From: Umbelopsis ramanniana AG
Lineage: Eukaryota > Mucoromycota > Umbelopsidomycetes > Umbelopsidales > Umbelopsidaceae
Assembly: GCF_025399195.1 (NCBI RefSeq)
Contig: NW_026252113.1
Coordinates: 186,001 to 250,000 of the forward strand
Reading direction: 5' to 3'
DNA: 64,000 nt
A model generated the notes under the pieces. That model was not told where the DNA came from, searched no databases, and saw only the letters and a program-made list of their open reading frames with translations. Made by a program: the position numbers and the translations under genes. Below, piece after piece: positions 46,442-56,737 of this stretch (positions within the stretch are counted from its first letter, which is position 1; every line of letters begins with the position of its first letter).

Positions 46442-49315
46442 TTATGCCTCCTCCGGTGTGGGTAGGATAAGAACATATCCTTCATTGCCGTCCACTCGAA
46501 TGTATTGTCCAGTCTTGATGAGATCGGTGGCGTTGTCAACACCAACCACAGCAGGAATGCCATACTCTCTGGCCACCACTGCACCGTGGGTGAGCATTCC
46601 GCCGACACAAATGACCAGTGCCTTGGCAGAGTTGAAAAGTGGAGTCCAGCCGGGATCAGTGAACGGAGCGATCATGATTTCACCACTCTTTAGTTCTGCA
46701 TTGTCCGGGCTCAGTACTACTCTCGCATAGCCTTCAACCACGCCAGCTGACACGCCCGATCCAAGTATAGCGCCTTCTGGTGCATTGATCGACTTGCGAG
46801 CACCATTGACGACCTCGCCATCACTGGTCATTAAACGCACGGGGTGTAAAGTGTCATCTTTGGCGTGCTGCTCCTTTCGCTGTGATATCAAATCCTTCGA
46901 GTCGCCCTCGAATGTATTTTCCAACAAAGACGCTACCTCGGATAATCCAAGATAAAAGATATCGGATGGAGCATGTAATGCTTCTGATTCAACCAATGTA
47001 TTAGCCTCCTCCAACAGAACCTTTTTGGTGATCCAAAGCATGCGAACTAAAGTGTATTTGGGATGTTCACGCATGCCTGCGCGATATCGGAACACCTCTA
47101 CCAATCGTTTCATAAGGATAGCTTTAAGAAATCCCCAAGGTGTATTGCGAACGCGTTCCACAATTCGGTGAGCTGCTTCCTCTGCTTCCACATTAGCTTG
47201 AACGTGTTTGCGACGATGGTCTCCCGAGGACTGTTCGTTCCTTGCCACGGTCAAGATAGAGGAGATCAAAGAGGACGGGCGCTCGGCCCATCGTTCATTG
47301 TTAATATCGATTTCTCCCGGGCATCGCATGCCATACTGAGACAAAAACGAGTCAAGTTCCTTTTGAAATTCAATTCCCCCTTTGACATCCTGCAACCCTT
47401 CGTAAAACGTTTCGCTGTTAGAGGACGATTCCAAATACTGCATAACCGCCGGATGTTCACGAACACAGTCGCCTAAGTCGCCAACACGAAGTCCCATTTC
47501 AGTTGTGACGTTGCCAGGAAGAGATCTATGCATGATGGCGACATCGGTGACATCGCCTAGCCACTGTTCTGAGAATCTTTCCATCAATTTCATAGCGAGA
47601 ATGCCAGGAAGTAGTTGTGGGGCCAGCGCTCCCATAATAGATGGAAACACATTATGAAGCGAGGTCTGCAACAAGTGTATTCTCTCAGCACCACTGACTT
47701 CGCTTAGTCGCTTCTCAAAGTTCGCCACCGCCTCCTCCATCATGGAATTAGCATACAATATGGCTTCTTTGGGGTCTCTGATGAATAGGCCCATAAAAAC
47801 TTGCCGAGCCACAGGGATAACAGCACGCACCAAGGTCATTTTCAGCCCTTTGGGCGGAGGCACGTTACGAAACTCAGGTCTTTGAACCACTTCCTGGAGG
47901 CCGGCAGAAATTTGCTCGTCAACGACCGTAAGGATCTTTGGAAACACCCGTCCCAACATTGGGATTCTTAAAGCAAGCGTTAAGTCGAGGTACAGATGGC
48001 TAGCGGCCGACACACCCCAACAAGATTCGTCTCCTGGAACGGTATGGCCAATCGGTATGACGGTTCGTATGACCGACCTTCCCATGGGGGTTATGGCTCT
48101 GGTCATCATTTGAGCGTGCCCAAATGACGTATAAACATGAAGCGCGTCGTCTGTTGGGAGGGGATCCACCATGGGAAACAAAGTTGTGATAGGACGAGAT
48201 TGAACGATGTATATCTCTTTCTCGGCGGTCACACACCACTCGATATCTTGTTCACAGCCATAATGAGCTTCGATATGTTTGCCAAGGGTCGCCAATTGCA
48301 AAATCAGGTCATCCGACATGGCCTGAGCGTTCTGTTGCTCCTCTGAGACGTCTTCGGTCACGGTTCCTCCTTCAGGAAGAGAGTAGATGGCTAGTTTCTT
48401 GGACCCAATGTTTTTTGTGACAATCTTCTCATCTCGAACTTGATACATGTCCGCTGTTACCAGACCAGAAACCAAAGCTTCTCCCAAACCATAGCTAGCA
48501 TCGATGGTGATTAATTTACGGTGGCCAGATACCGGGTCTGCAGTGAACATGATGCCAGACACTTCTGGTGTGACCATCTCTTGGATGACCACAGAGAGCA
48601 ACACCTCCTTATGCTGGAATTGATTGCGGGCTCTGTAGATGATGGCACGGTCGGTAAATAATGAAGCCCAGCATCGTCGGACCGCATCCAGAATATTGTC
48701 GAATCCCCTGATGTTTAAATAGGTATCTTGTTGACCAGCAAAAGACGCGGATGGCAAGTCTTCGGCGGTGGCAGAGGATCGGACGGCATAGAATTTGCCT
48801 TCACCGATATTGGACCAGCCCTCATGGATGGCCTGTTGGATGTCGTCGGGGATAGGTTCTGTTTCCAAATGATCCCGGATGCGTTTCCCTAGTTCTTGCA
48901 CCTGCGCCAAGTCATTCACTTGCAGATCTTGCAAGTCGCGGAAGAAGTCGTTCATAAAGGCACTGTTGGCGACAAATGTCTCATAGGCCACTGTGGAGAT
49001 GCACATGCCATTTGGAACGGGAAATCCGGCACTCAACATCTCGCCTAGATTGGCACCCTTTCCGCCCACCAGTGGTAGCGACGCTTTGTTGATGGTGTTG
49101 AATGGAATGACACAAGCCATTTCCAAGGCAGTTGATGTAATGGAGTTGTTGTCGTTACCAAGTCGTGTTGTTGGACTTTTTATTTCTTTCGTTACTGTGC
49201 CATAACGGAACCCCCGTGCTACAGCATAAGAGGACTCGTGAGCCATGTGGTAATCCATATTCAGTAGACCAATATGACTTTTGCGTACTTCAATATAGAA
49301 AAATTCATAACCCAT
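46442..49315 (-). CDS. Rifampicin phosphotransferase / PEP-synthase-like protein
   Basis: 957 residues in one uninterrupted exon. Architecture matches dikinase-type enzymes: an ATP-grasp domain (about 70-390) with LVGGKGANLGEM, AVRSSATAEDLPSASFAGQQ, EVSGIMFTADP and IVQSRPITT; a long helical middle domain beginning with FGHAQMMTRAITPMGRS; and a C-terminal swivelling domain with GGMLTHGAVVAREYGIPA. The presumed phosphoryl-accepting histidine is about H910. The FGHxQMMT block and the MLTHG motif are typical of rifampicin phosphotransferase (Rph) rather than PEP synthase (which has TCHAAI-type), and the PEP-binding third domain is absent. The first 65 residues precede the conserved start; M66 (49120) is an alternative start. 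Known Rph enzymes transfer the beta-phosphate of ATP to a rifamycin; the fungal substrate is unknown. Bacterial acquisition is suspected. Confidence 0.85.
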   Translation of the reverse strand: MGYEFFYIEVRKSHIGLLNMDYHMAHESSYAVARGFRYGTVTKEIKSPTTRLGNDNNSITSTALEMACVIPFNTINKASLPLVGGKGANLGEMLSAGFPVPNGMCISTVAYETFVANSAFMNDFFRDLQDLQVNDLAQVQELGKRIRDHLETEPIPDDIQQAIHEGWSNIGEGKFYAVRSSATAEDLPSASFAGQQDTYLNIRGFDNILDAVRRCWASLFTDRAIIYRARNQFQHKEVLLSVVIQEMVTPEVSGIMFTADPVSGHRKLITIDASYGLGEALVSGLVTADMYQVRDEKIVTKNIGSKKLAIYSLPEGGTVTEDVSEEQQNAQAMSDDLILQLATLGKHIEAHYGCEQDIEWCVTAEKEIYIVQSRPITTLFPMVDPLPTDDALHVYTSFGHAQMMTRAITPMGRSVIRTVIPIGHTVPGDESCWGVSAASHLYLDLTLALRIPMLGRVFPKILTVVDEQISAGLQEVVQRPEFRNVPPPKGLKMTLVRAVIPVARQVFMGLFIRDPKEAILYANSMMEEAVANFEKRLSEVSGAERIHLLQTSLHNVFPSIMGALAPQLLPGILAMKLMERFSEQWLGDVTDVAIMHRSLPGNVTTEMGLRVGDLGDCVREHPAVMQYLESSSNSETFYEGLQDVKGGIEFQKELDSFLSQYGMRCPGEIDINNERWAERPSSLISSILTVARNEQSSGDHRRKHVQANVEAEEAAHRIVERVRNTPWGFLKAILMKRLVEVFRYRAGMREHPKYTLVRMLWITKKVLLEEANTLVESEALHAPSDIFYLGLSEVASLLENTFEGDSKDLISQRKEQHAKDDTLHPVRLMTSDGEVVNGARKSINAPEGAILGSGVSAGVVEGYARVVLSPDNAELKSGEIMIAPFTDPGWTPLFNSAKALVICVGGMLTHGAVVAREYGIPAVVGVDNATDLIKTGQYIRVDGNEGYVLILPTPEEA

Positions 49316-49862
49316 GTCCTGGTTGATGAGCCTATTCGCGCGGTGCGTTTTACACTTTGCCTTGAAGGTGTTCGTTCAACAGACCCGTTTCTGCATCATC
49401 TTGAGAGAGTCCACAGCGAAATTATGCCACCGACCATTTTCATTCGAGGCTGTTTCGATCCGTACCTATATAAATAGGCCGTGTAGAGCGCCGCCATGAT
49501 TTCACTTTTGTACGGTAGGTTAACACAACTCCTTACCATGAAGAAGACAAACAGAAGCAACCTGACCAGGAAAAGAATGAAGAGCTGTATTGACCACGGT
49601 ATTTATACAGCTTCCATTCAAAACACGCTGTCATTGATGTAATGCACACACATGGGGTAAAATGCATCGATCTTTTCCGCATCCTCTTGCAGGTCGCGTC
49701 TCGTATTGATATCATGATTCGAAGCATTGTACGATTGGAATAGCGTAACGCTTACTATCGGAAGAGTTGATTGGCAATTCATCATCGCTGAACGTTCCAA
49801 AAGCCTGGCATAGCTACAGTGAAGAAGGTCATTACACGTTCTTTACCTAAATGTTCATGAAC

Positions 49863-49920
49863 AGTATGTATAGAAGGCTGCATGCGATGTCATTCAGAGT
49901 ACGTATAGAAGGTTGCTTGC
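49863..49920 (+). repeat. 23-bp imperfect direct repeat, two copies
   Basis: Copies at 49863-49885 and 49898-49920 share 20 of 23 bases (AGTAnGTATAGAAGG, then a GCnTGC-like end), period 35 bp. Possible regulatory or chance repeat. Confidence 0.45.
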
Positions 49921-51650
49921 TGGAGCCTTGCCATCGCTCAATTGACTGAAGACAAGATAAAAGAGTGATAATAACATACCAGTATTATTCAGCTACCTCT
50001 CCATTTGACCATAAGGTGAGTATGGGTTATAACAATGCGAGTTTATTCAAGAGGTGCAGTTTGATCTACACGTGGCCGGTCGTTGTTTTAAAAGAACAAG
50101 GACCCTGCGTCTCTTCAGGAAAGCATACCGGTCATTCACTTGCCTTCGGAATCGATGCAGGGGAAGTACCGAGTATGTTGCAACCACAGCGTTGACACCA
50201 AGCAACGTACACATAATAAATGGTTAACGCTCAGTCCTTTGGCAACAGCCACTCCGCAATGGCATACTGGCATTTGACGAGGACAAAGGTGTAGCAACGT
50301 CACTGATTCAGCCCTCCAAGTACAGGCAGCTATGTGCGACTTGCACGCGGGCGGACGGGCCATATCAGCGTCACTCATCAGAACTCAAATTAATACTTTT
50401 ACAATCTGGCTCATACCTGGACATCCGCATTATATCTAACGCAATCCAGTAGGGCCGTACATCCATCTTCTCACGCAAGGTATAAATTACAAGTTTGCGT
50501 TATCTTACGTTACTCAACCAGGTATGGCGACATGCGCACAAAGCACTATCAACAAAGGTGGGGTGGGTACTTTCATCTTTCTATATCGAGCGAACGAGCA
50601 TTGGGTATAAACGCAATGTGTTTTGTTTCATCAAGGCATCGACCAACGTACAAAACGCTCTTCAGGAATTTAGAAGGCAGATGTTGGCTGGTCAAGGCTC
50701 AGCGGGCGTAGGAAAGATAGTGAGCGGTGTTTGGCTTTCCGATGGCCTGCGAGATAAGCTCGTGTAGGTAGTACAGACTCGGTTGGACTTTATACAATAG
50801 CCTCGATCGATTCCGCCGAGCAGAGTCACAAACTAGTGCTGAAGGTTGGTTTTATAGACCATTATGAACAGACAACCTTGCATTTATAGCTTCATACTGT
50901 ACTACTTTCACCCGATGAGGTAGCGTGTGATTGGTTCAGTGTCAGACGTGAGGTGCGATACACATTATGTGCCATAGGTAGATGAAAGCGGGTTAACGTC
51001 ACCAGACTATTCTACGTAGAAGACTCTATCGCAGCCAGCTGTTGAATGATCTTTATCATCCTTTCGTTCTCTACACCCTCCGAAAACGCTGCGTGGGATG
51101 CAATTTAACAGGCTCGAGATCGCCCATACCGTAGTGCAGTTGAAACAGCGAAAGATGATTTGTTATGGTCGGAGGTGTCAGCACGTGATGTGAGACCATC
51201 TCATTCGCCTGTGGTCCGCACTTACCCGGGGTTGTGTCCAATTTGGAGATAACTACTACGTTATGTTGGTGGTATGAACAGTCCAGCAATGGAAGATTTT
51301 ACATAGAGTAGAGAGGAGACGGCGCAAGTAGGCTCGGAAGGAATGATCTCGCCGCTTGAAAAATGGTGAAAGGGCGATCCGAAGACCGGACATGGAGTGG
51401 TTTGAGAGGGATGGGATGGGAGACTCTCTTTCCTTCCAGGCAGGCAGTAGCTGTTAATACCATGTTGTATAAACGAAGCGTTGATAAGCGTATCCGTGGA
51501 AAAAAAAAGGTTTGGAGCAAGCTTGCTTATCGAATATTACCTATTGCGGTGGGACAACTAAACCCAGCTAGTCAAACCAACGAAAATTTTTACTAGATTA
51601 TAAAAAAGTGTTGCAACTTGGTCGTCTTACGAGTTTTTTCTTTTGTGAAG

Positions 51651-51679
51651 CCCTCTCCCCTCTCTCTCTTTCTCTCTCT
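51651..51679 (+). promoter_or_regulatory. Pyrimidine-rich leader of purine permease
   Basis: A nearly pure C/T tract, mostly CTCTCT, ends at the ATG of the purine permease. CT-rich blocks next to the start are frequent in highly expressed fungal genes and may mark the transcription start. Confidence 0.45.
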
Positions 51680-53574
51680 ATGACTGCTTGGATTGACAAG
51701 CTCAACGAAAAGGTTGCGGCCTCAAGGTTCGGCCGTTATTTCCAATTGGAAGGATCTGGTCATAAGCGAGAACGTAAAGGAACTCGTTTCAGCACTGAAA
51801 TCCGTGCTGGTCTGACAACGTAGGTATTCACTTACCATGATCCAATGACCCAAAGTTCAATATATTCATGATATATATATGTCCATTTTGCTGTTCGATG
51901 TAGTTTCTTTGCCATGGTAAGTTGGGCTTCACCTCCTTTGGTTGGTTCATAGCCTGTGCTAACCCCACCCACCTTCAACAGGCCTACATTATCTCAGTCA
52001 ATGCCAGCATTATCAGTGACAGTGGTGGTACTTGTGTTTGCGTAGGAACTGCTGATGATCCTACTTGTGATGCCAACACCGATTATATGAACTGCGTGTA
52101 CAACATCAAGCTTGACCTTATCACTGGTACTACCGCAGCCTCCATCATCGCCACCTTTTTGATGGGTGTGTTTGCTAACCTTCCCCTCGGATTGGCCCCT
52201 GGTATGGGCTTGAACGCTTATTTCACCTACACTGTGGTTGGTTATCACGGTTCTGGCAAGATCTCTTACGAAACTGCACTGGCTGCTGTCTTCATTGAAG
52301 GTCTTATCTTCTTCGTTTTGTCCATCCTTGGTATCCGTCAATGGCTCGCCCGTATCATCCCCATGAGCATCAAGATTGCTATGGGCTGTGGTATTGGTCT
52401 TTACCTTTGCTTCATTGGTCTTCAAAGCTCGGCTGGTATTGGTTTGGTCACTTTGGACACCGCTACTTTGGTCAGTTTGGGTGCTTGTCCCGATGCCGCT
52501 AAGGATGCCAATGGTTCCTGCTTGTGGGGCCATATGACCAACGGCACCACCTACATGGGTCTCTTGGGTTTGATGATCATGGCTGTGTTGTTGCTCTACA
52601 GAGCTCGTGGTGCCATTTTGATTGGTATTGTCTTCATTGCCATCACTTCATGGCCCCGTGTCAATGCCGTTACCTACTTCCCTTACACCGATGCTGGTGA
52701 CCAAATGTTCAACTACTTCAAGCAAGTCGTTACTTTCCGCCCTATGCAAAACACCCTGGCCCAATTCAACTTTGACTTGTCCACCAGTGAGGTTTGGATT
52801 GCCTTGATCACTTTCTTGTATGTCGATATCATGGATACCACCGGTACCTTGTACTCTATGGCTCGCTATGGTGGTTTCACCGATGCTTCCGGTGACTTTG
52901 AACACTCTACCTGGGCTTTCATGAGTGATGCTCTTTCCATCACCATTGGTTCTTGCTTCGGTACCTCCCCTTGCACTGCCTTCATTGAATCCGGTGCTGG
53001 TATTGCTGAGGGTGGTAAGACGGGTATCACTGCTTTGACCATTTGCTTTGGTTTCTTTGTTTCCCTGTTCTTTGCCCCTATCTTTGCCTCTTTCCCTCCA
53101 TGGGCCACTGGACCTGCTCTTATCTTGGTCGGCTCCATGATGTTGTCCAGTGTGGGTAACATCAACTGGAACTACCCTGGTGATTCCATTCCTGCTTTCT
53201 TGACTTTGACCGTCATGCCTTTCACCTACTCCATTGCCTATGGTGTTATTGCTGGTGTTATCTCCTACATCATCATCAACGGTTTCGTTTGGATCGTTGA
53301 CAAGATCACCTTTGGTAGAATCACACCTGATTACAGCCAACGTGAGCAATGGTGGGTGGGTACCATGGATAAGCCCATCACGCCTACCTGGATCCGCTTT
53401 GTCATTGCCAAGGCTCGTGGTCAGCCCTTCGATTTGAACAACGACAGCTTTGATGCCAAGACCGCTGCTGATCATCCTGAAGAAGTTCCCTCCTCTTACA
53501 CCAACGAGAAGGGTTCTTTGGAAGACAGCCCCGTGGCCATTCCTTTGGAAGAGACTGCCAGCCATCACCAATAA
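51680..53574 (+). CDS. AzgA-type purine (adenine/guanine/hypoxanthine) permease
   Basis: 581-residue plasma-membrane purine:H+ symporter of the nucleobase-ascorbate superfamily, AzgA group. Exons are 51680-51819, 51904-51916 (13 nt) and 51982-53574. The conserved N-terminal TEIRAGLTTFFAMAYIISVN is complete only when the 13-nt exon is included. Family blocks: NLPLGLAPGMGLNAYFTYTV, FIEGLIFFVLSILGIRQWLA, DIMDTTGTLYSMARYGGF and SITIGSCFGTSPCTAFIESG, with the GAGIAEGGKTG loop. About 12-14 hydrophobic spans. Codon use is strongly biased to C/T-ending preferred codons compared with neighbours, suggesting high expression. The C-terminal tail is acidic and polar. Confidence 0.93.
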
Positions 53575-54034
53575 GTCAGTCAGTAAAAGACAACTTTTGA
53601 CATGACCTCCACATCCTCTTTATCTCTTTCATTTTCGTTTTTTTTTGAAAAACCTCACCCAGAAAAAAAAATAAGGGGGAATTTCTTTTCTTCCATACAC
53701 CCCATGCTTTTTCCACTATCATAAACAATAATTTCTTTTTTTTTATTATTATTTTTTCCATAATACAAAAAAATCCATGAACCTTTCCAGGTTCCTTAAC
53801 GATCTTCCAAATGTATACACTGCTGTGCTTCAATGTTTGCTGAGCTTCATTTGAAACCTTGCCAAGCATAAGGTGAGGCACGCTGTCAAAACATTGATTG
53901 AAACGGGGGCTTTTATCAACGGTCAAGTAGGAACATGTTTAATACCGCAGACCATGTCAAAAAAAAAACAGTAATAAAATAATGCTACATGGATGTATAC
54001 TAGGCCCAATAAAATAAAAAGGGAGAAAAAAAAT
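53575..54034. other. Convergent 3' flanks, A/T-rich
   Basis: 460 bp between two convergent stops, full of A and T runs (53685-53770, 53955-54030). Likely 3' UTR and polyadenylation sequences. No gene seen. Confidence 0.5.
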
Positions 54035-56317
54035 CTACCACTGATTGGAAGGCTCTTGCATCATGGGAGCAGAGATGCTTTGAGCAATCATACGACCTTG
54101 TTCACGGTTCTGTTCATATTGACGCTGCTTTTTTCGTCGGTACGCTCTGACCACCGCCACGGTGAGACCAGCATAAAGGACGGTGGAAGCACCTACAGCG
54201 ATGCCAACCACCGCGCCCTTGGACAGACCAGGGGAGCCAGCGCTGGTAGGTCCAGTATTCACGCCTTGATTATTGGGATCAATCACCGGTGAAGAGGTGC
54301 TGGAGGTGACAGCATAGTTTTGCTGCACAGGGTAGGTGGTATCGATCAGCTTGGCCAGCTGTCCATTGGAGGGGGAAAACAACGCACTGTTGGGGGATCG
54401 GATTTGGTCTTGCAGGTTGCTCACTGACTCGGAGGGAATGCTCAACGTGACAATCACACCGCTGGTACTGTCGTCTCGCTTGGTCAATGAGGTTCCACTG
54501 CTTGTGATCGACACAACAATGATATCGTCCACAGAACAATTGATGGCCGACACTACAAACAACGGCAACGCTTGGACAAACTCAGCCGTCAAGAGGGGAT
54601 CTGCTACCATTTGAGGATAGGACAGGTAATCGAACTTGAGGTTGGCCGGTGTGTTGGTCGCTGCGAAGAGAGAGGGAGGATGATATGAATAAAAAGTGTA
54701 AAATGGACGGGCTGGTCTGACTGAATCACTTACGTGGAATAATGGCATCAACATTGGGAGCAATGAACTGAGGCAACGAGCTTGAATCGGCGGGGCTACT
54801 TGTTTGCGTGGCGCTAGGGTCCACACTAAAAATGGCGCTGACGGCTACGTTGGTGGAATGCGTTGCCGTTCCAGTGGTAGTAGTGGCCACACTAAATTGA
54901 CTCAACCAGGTCATGGTCTGGTAATGGTAAGTCGATGTCGGTGTGAACGCCGACGAACTAGTGGAGCTAGTAGTAGTACTATCAGTCGTGGTGGTAGTTG
55001 CTGTGGTGGTCGGAGTCTCCGTAGTGGTGGTTGAAGTCTCAGTACTGGTAGTTGAAGTCTCTGTACTAGTGGCTGACGTCTCAGTACTGGTGGTTGAAGT
55101 CTCCGTACTAGTGGCTGACGTCTCAGTACCGGTGGTTGAAGTCTCCGTACTGGAAGTCGAGGTGCTCGTACTGCTACTATCAGTTTTGGTGCTGGATGCG
55201 GCTGTACTGTTTTTACTTGTACTTCCAGTAGCCGTGGTATCGGATAGCGTTTTGTTAGCTGTGCCAGTGGCAGTAGCATCGGATAACGTAGTGGAAGACG
55301 TACTGAGCGTACTGTGAAGATGATGTGTGGTCGTGGCATTGGCCGTAGTAGTACTGATATCAGTAGCATTGGCAGTGGTATGATGACCTGAACTTGTCGG
55401 ACTGGTGATAGTGGAACTGTGGCTATGATGGGTAGAGGTAGACGGAGCCGTCACGGTTGAAGTAGCATTATGGTGTCCGGACGAAGTAGACGTGGTCCCG
55501 AACAAAGCGCTCAAAAAGTTAACAGTGGTAGATGTGGATGTGGCTGTTGACTTTGATGAATCACTGGTGGACGACGAGTGATGATGGCTAGTCGATGTAG
55601 ACACCACCGAGGAGTCAGTCGACGAATGATGATGGCTAGTCGATGTAGGCACCACCGAGGAGTCAGTCGAGGAATGATGGTGACTAGTCGATGTAGGTGC
55701 AGAAGAGGAGTCAGACGACGATTTGTGATCGGTCGTCGTTTGAGGAGGAGCGAATAATTTACTCAATAAATCAACCGTGGTAGTGGTGGTGGTGGTGGTG
55801 GTGGACTTTTCATGGTGGGTCGAAGTAGGCTTTGACGAGTGATGAGACGACGAAGATGACTTGTGCTTGGTTGTGGTCGTTGTAGGAGCCGGGCCCAACA
55901 AATCACTCAACAAACCACCAGCATGAGTTGATGTTGTGTGGTGTGTGGAAGTCTCTTTGGATGAAACGTGGTGTGTAGATGTCTTGGTCGAGTGATGAAG
56001 CGTAGTCGACTTCTTAGAAGTGGTCGACTTGGCATGATGACTCGTGGTGGTGGTTTTCTTATGCTTTGAGGTGGTTTTGGTAGAGCTACCGAACAGGGCA
56101 CCCAACAAATCGAAATCAGTGGTGGTGGTGGTAGACTGGCATTTAAAAAATTTAAAATTAGTGCCTGAACAACCAAACGTCGACATGACAAGAACCTGAC
56201 ATTCACCTCATCGTGGGTAGTCAGCGCACGGTGTTGGACGGGAGCTGCGGCTGAGGCAAAGGCACAGAACGCAGCCAAGAACAGTAAAACGAAGGGCAGG
56301 GGCTTCCTCTTCGACAT
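54035..56317 (-). CDS. Mucin-like Ser/Thr/His-rich single-pass membrane protein
   Basis: 712 residues, exons 56317-56207, 56135-54734 and 54660-54035. Signal peptide at 1-25 (PFVLLFLAAFCAFASA), then about 390 residues of Ser, Thr and His, a folded extracellular region (about 450-640, NLKFDYLSYPQMVADPLL, SEA-like in position), one transmembrane segment (GAVVGIAVGASTVLYAGLTVAV) and a basic cytosolic tail with YRRKKQRQYEQNREQGR. The low-complexity region includes a hydrophobic motif repeated four times (DLLGALFG, LLSDLLGP, LLSKLFAP, FLSALFGT), His-rich blocks (SHHHSST) and TSTETST repeats. The layout resembles signalling mucins such as Msb2, but similarity beyond layout is not shown. Confidence 0.8.
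55030..55160. repeat. 21-bp tandem repeat in mucin-like gene
   Basis: About six copies with period 21 bp, alternating GTTGAAGTCT and GCTGACGTCT versions, encoding TSTTSTE-type heptads on the minus strand. The 42-bp higher-order pattern suggests unequal crossing-over. Confidence 0.75.
55574..55720. repeat. 48-bp tandem repeat, His-rich
   Basis: Three copies with period 48 bp of a unit beginning GACGAATGATGATGGC, encoding SHHHSSTDSSVVPTST on the minus strand. The third copy has diverged. Confidence 0.7.
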
Positions 56318-56737
56318 GGCGCACAAAGGGCTGGAGTAGGCTACCTTTGAATGTGATGGAGCCGAGAGAGAGAGAGAGAAGGAATGGAAGGACGAAGAGG
56401 TCTGCAGGCCATTCGTTTCTTTACGAGAACCATGTAGCAGCGGATGTACAAATTTACAAGGGAACGCAACCTTTTTTTTTCAGGTATCACAACTTATATT
56501 GCAGTGTCCTGGGTACTGGATCACACCGTCAGTCTCCTGAAATTGAATAGCCGACTCCTTTACTTTTTTATTGGAAGCAGTTGTTTTTATAAAAGATCTT
56601 TTGACAAGTACTGGCTGGCTACTTCACCAGGACGAGAGAGAAAGAGAAGACACACTATGTATAACAAAAAGAGAAGAAGGTTTCTCTCCCGTTTTCGTCG
56701 CTCAATTCTAAACTAACTTTGGAAATCGAGTCGCTGT

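Larger units (their letters stand above)
49316..51679. other. Large intergenic region
   Basis: 2.36 kb without a supported gene. It contains a + oriented TATATAAATA at 49467-49476 followed by a 34-codon ATG frame (49538), a 23-bp imperfect direct repeat (49863-49920), a CACGTGG-like patch near 50070, and a C/T-rich leader right before the AzgA-type gene (51651-51680). Several 60-90-codon frames (for example 50495-50767) lack features. Confidence 0.45.

Noticed and set aside
50495-50767. 90-codon frame in the intergenic region
   Set aside because: No ATG context, motif or TATA at the usual distance; nothing supports expression.
52648-53571. 307-codon antisense frame over the purine permease
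   Set aside because: Produced by the strong C/T-ending codon preference of the permease; Gly/Asn/Thr-rich with no fold signature.
54943-55317. Val-rich 124-codon frame opposite the mucin repeats
   Set aside because: It is the reverse of Thr/Ser repeats, giving a VSVVVVEVSV pattern by necessity.
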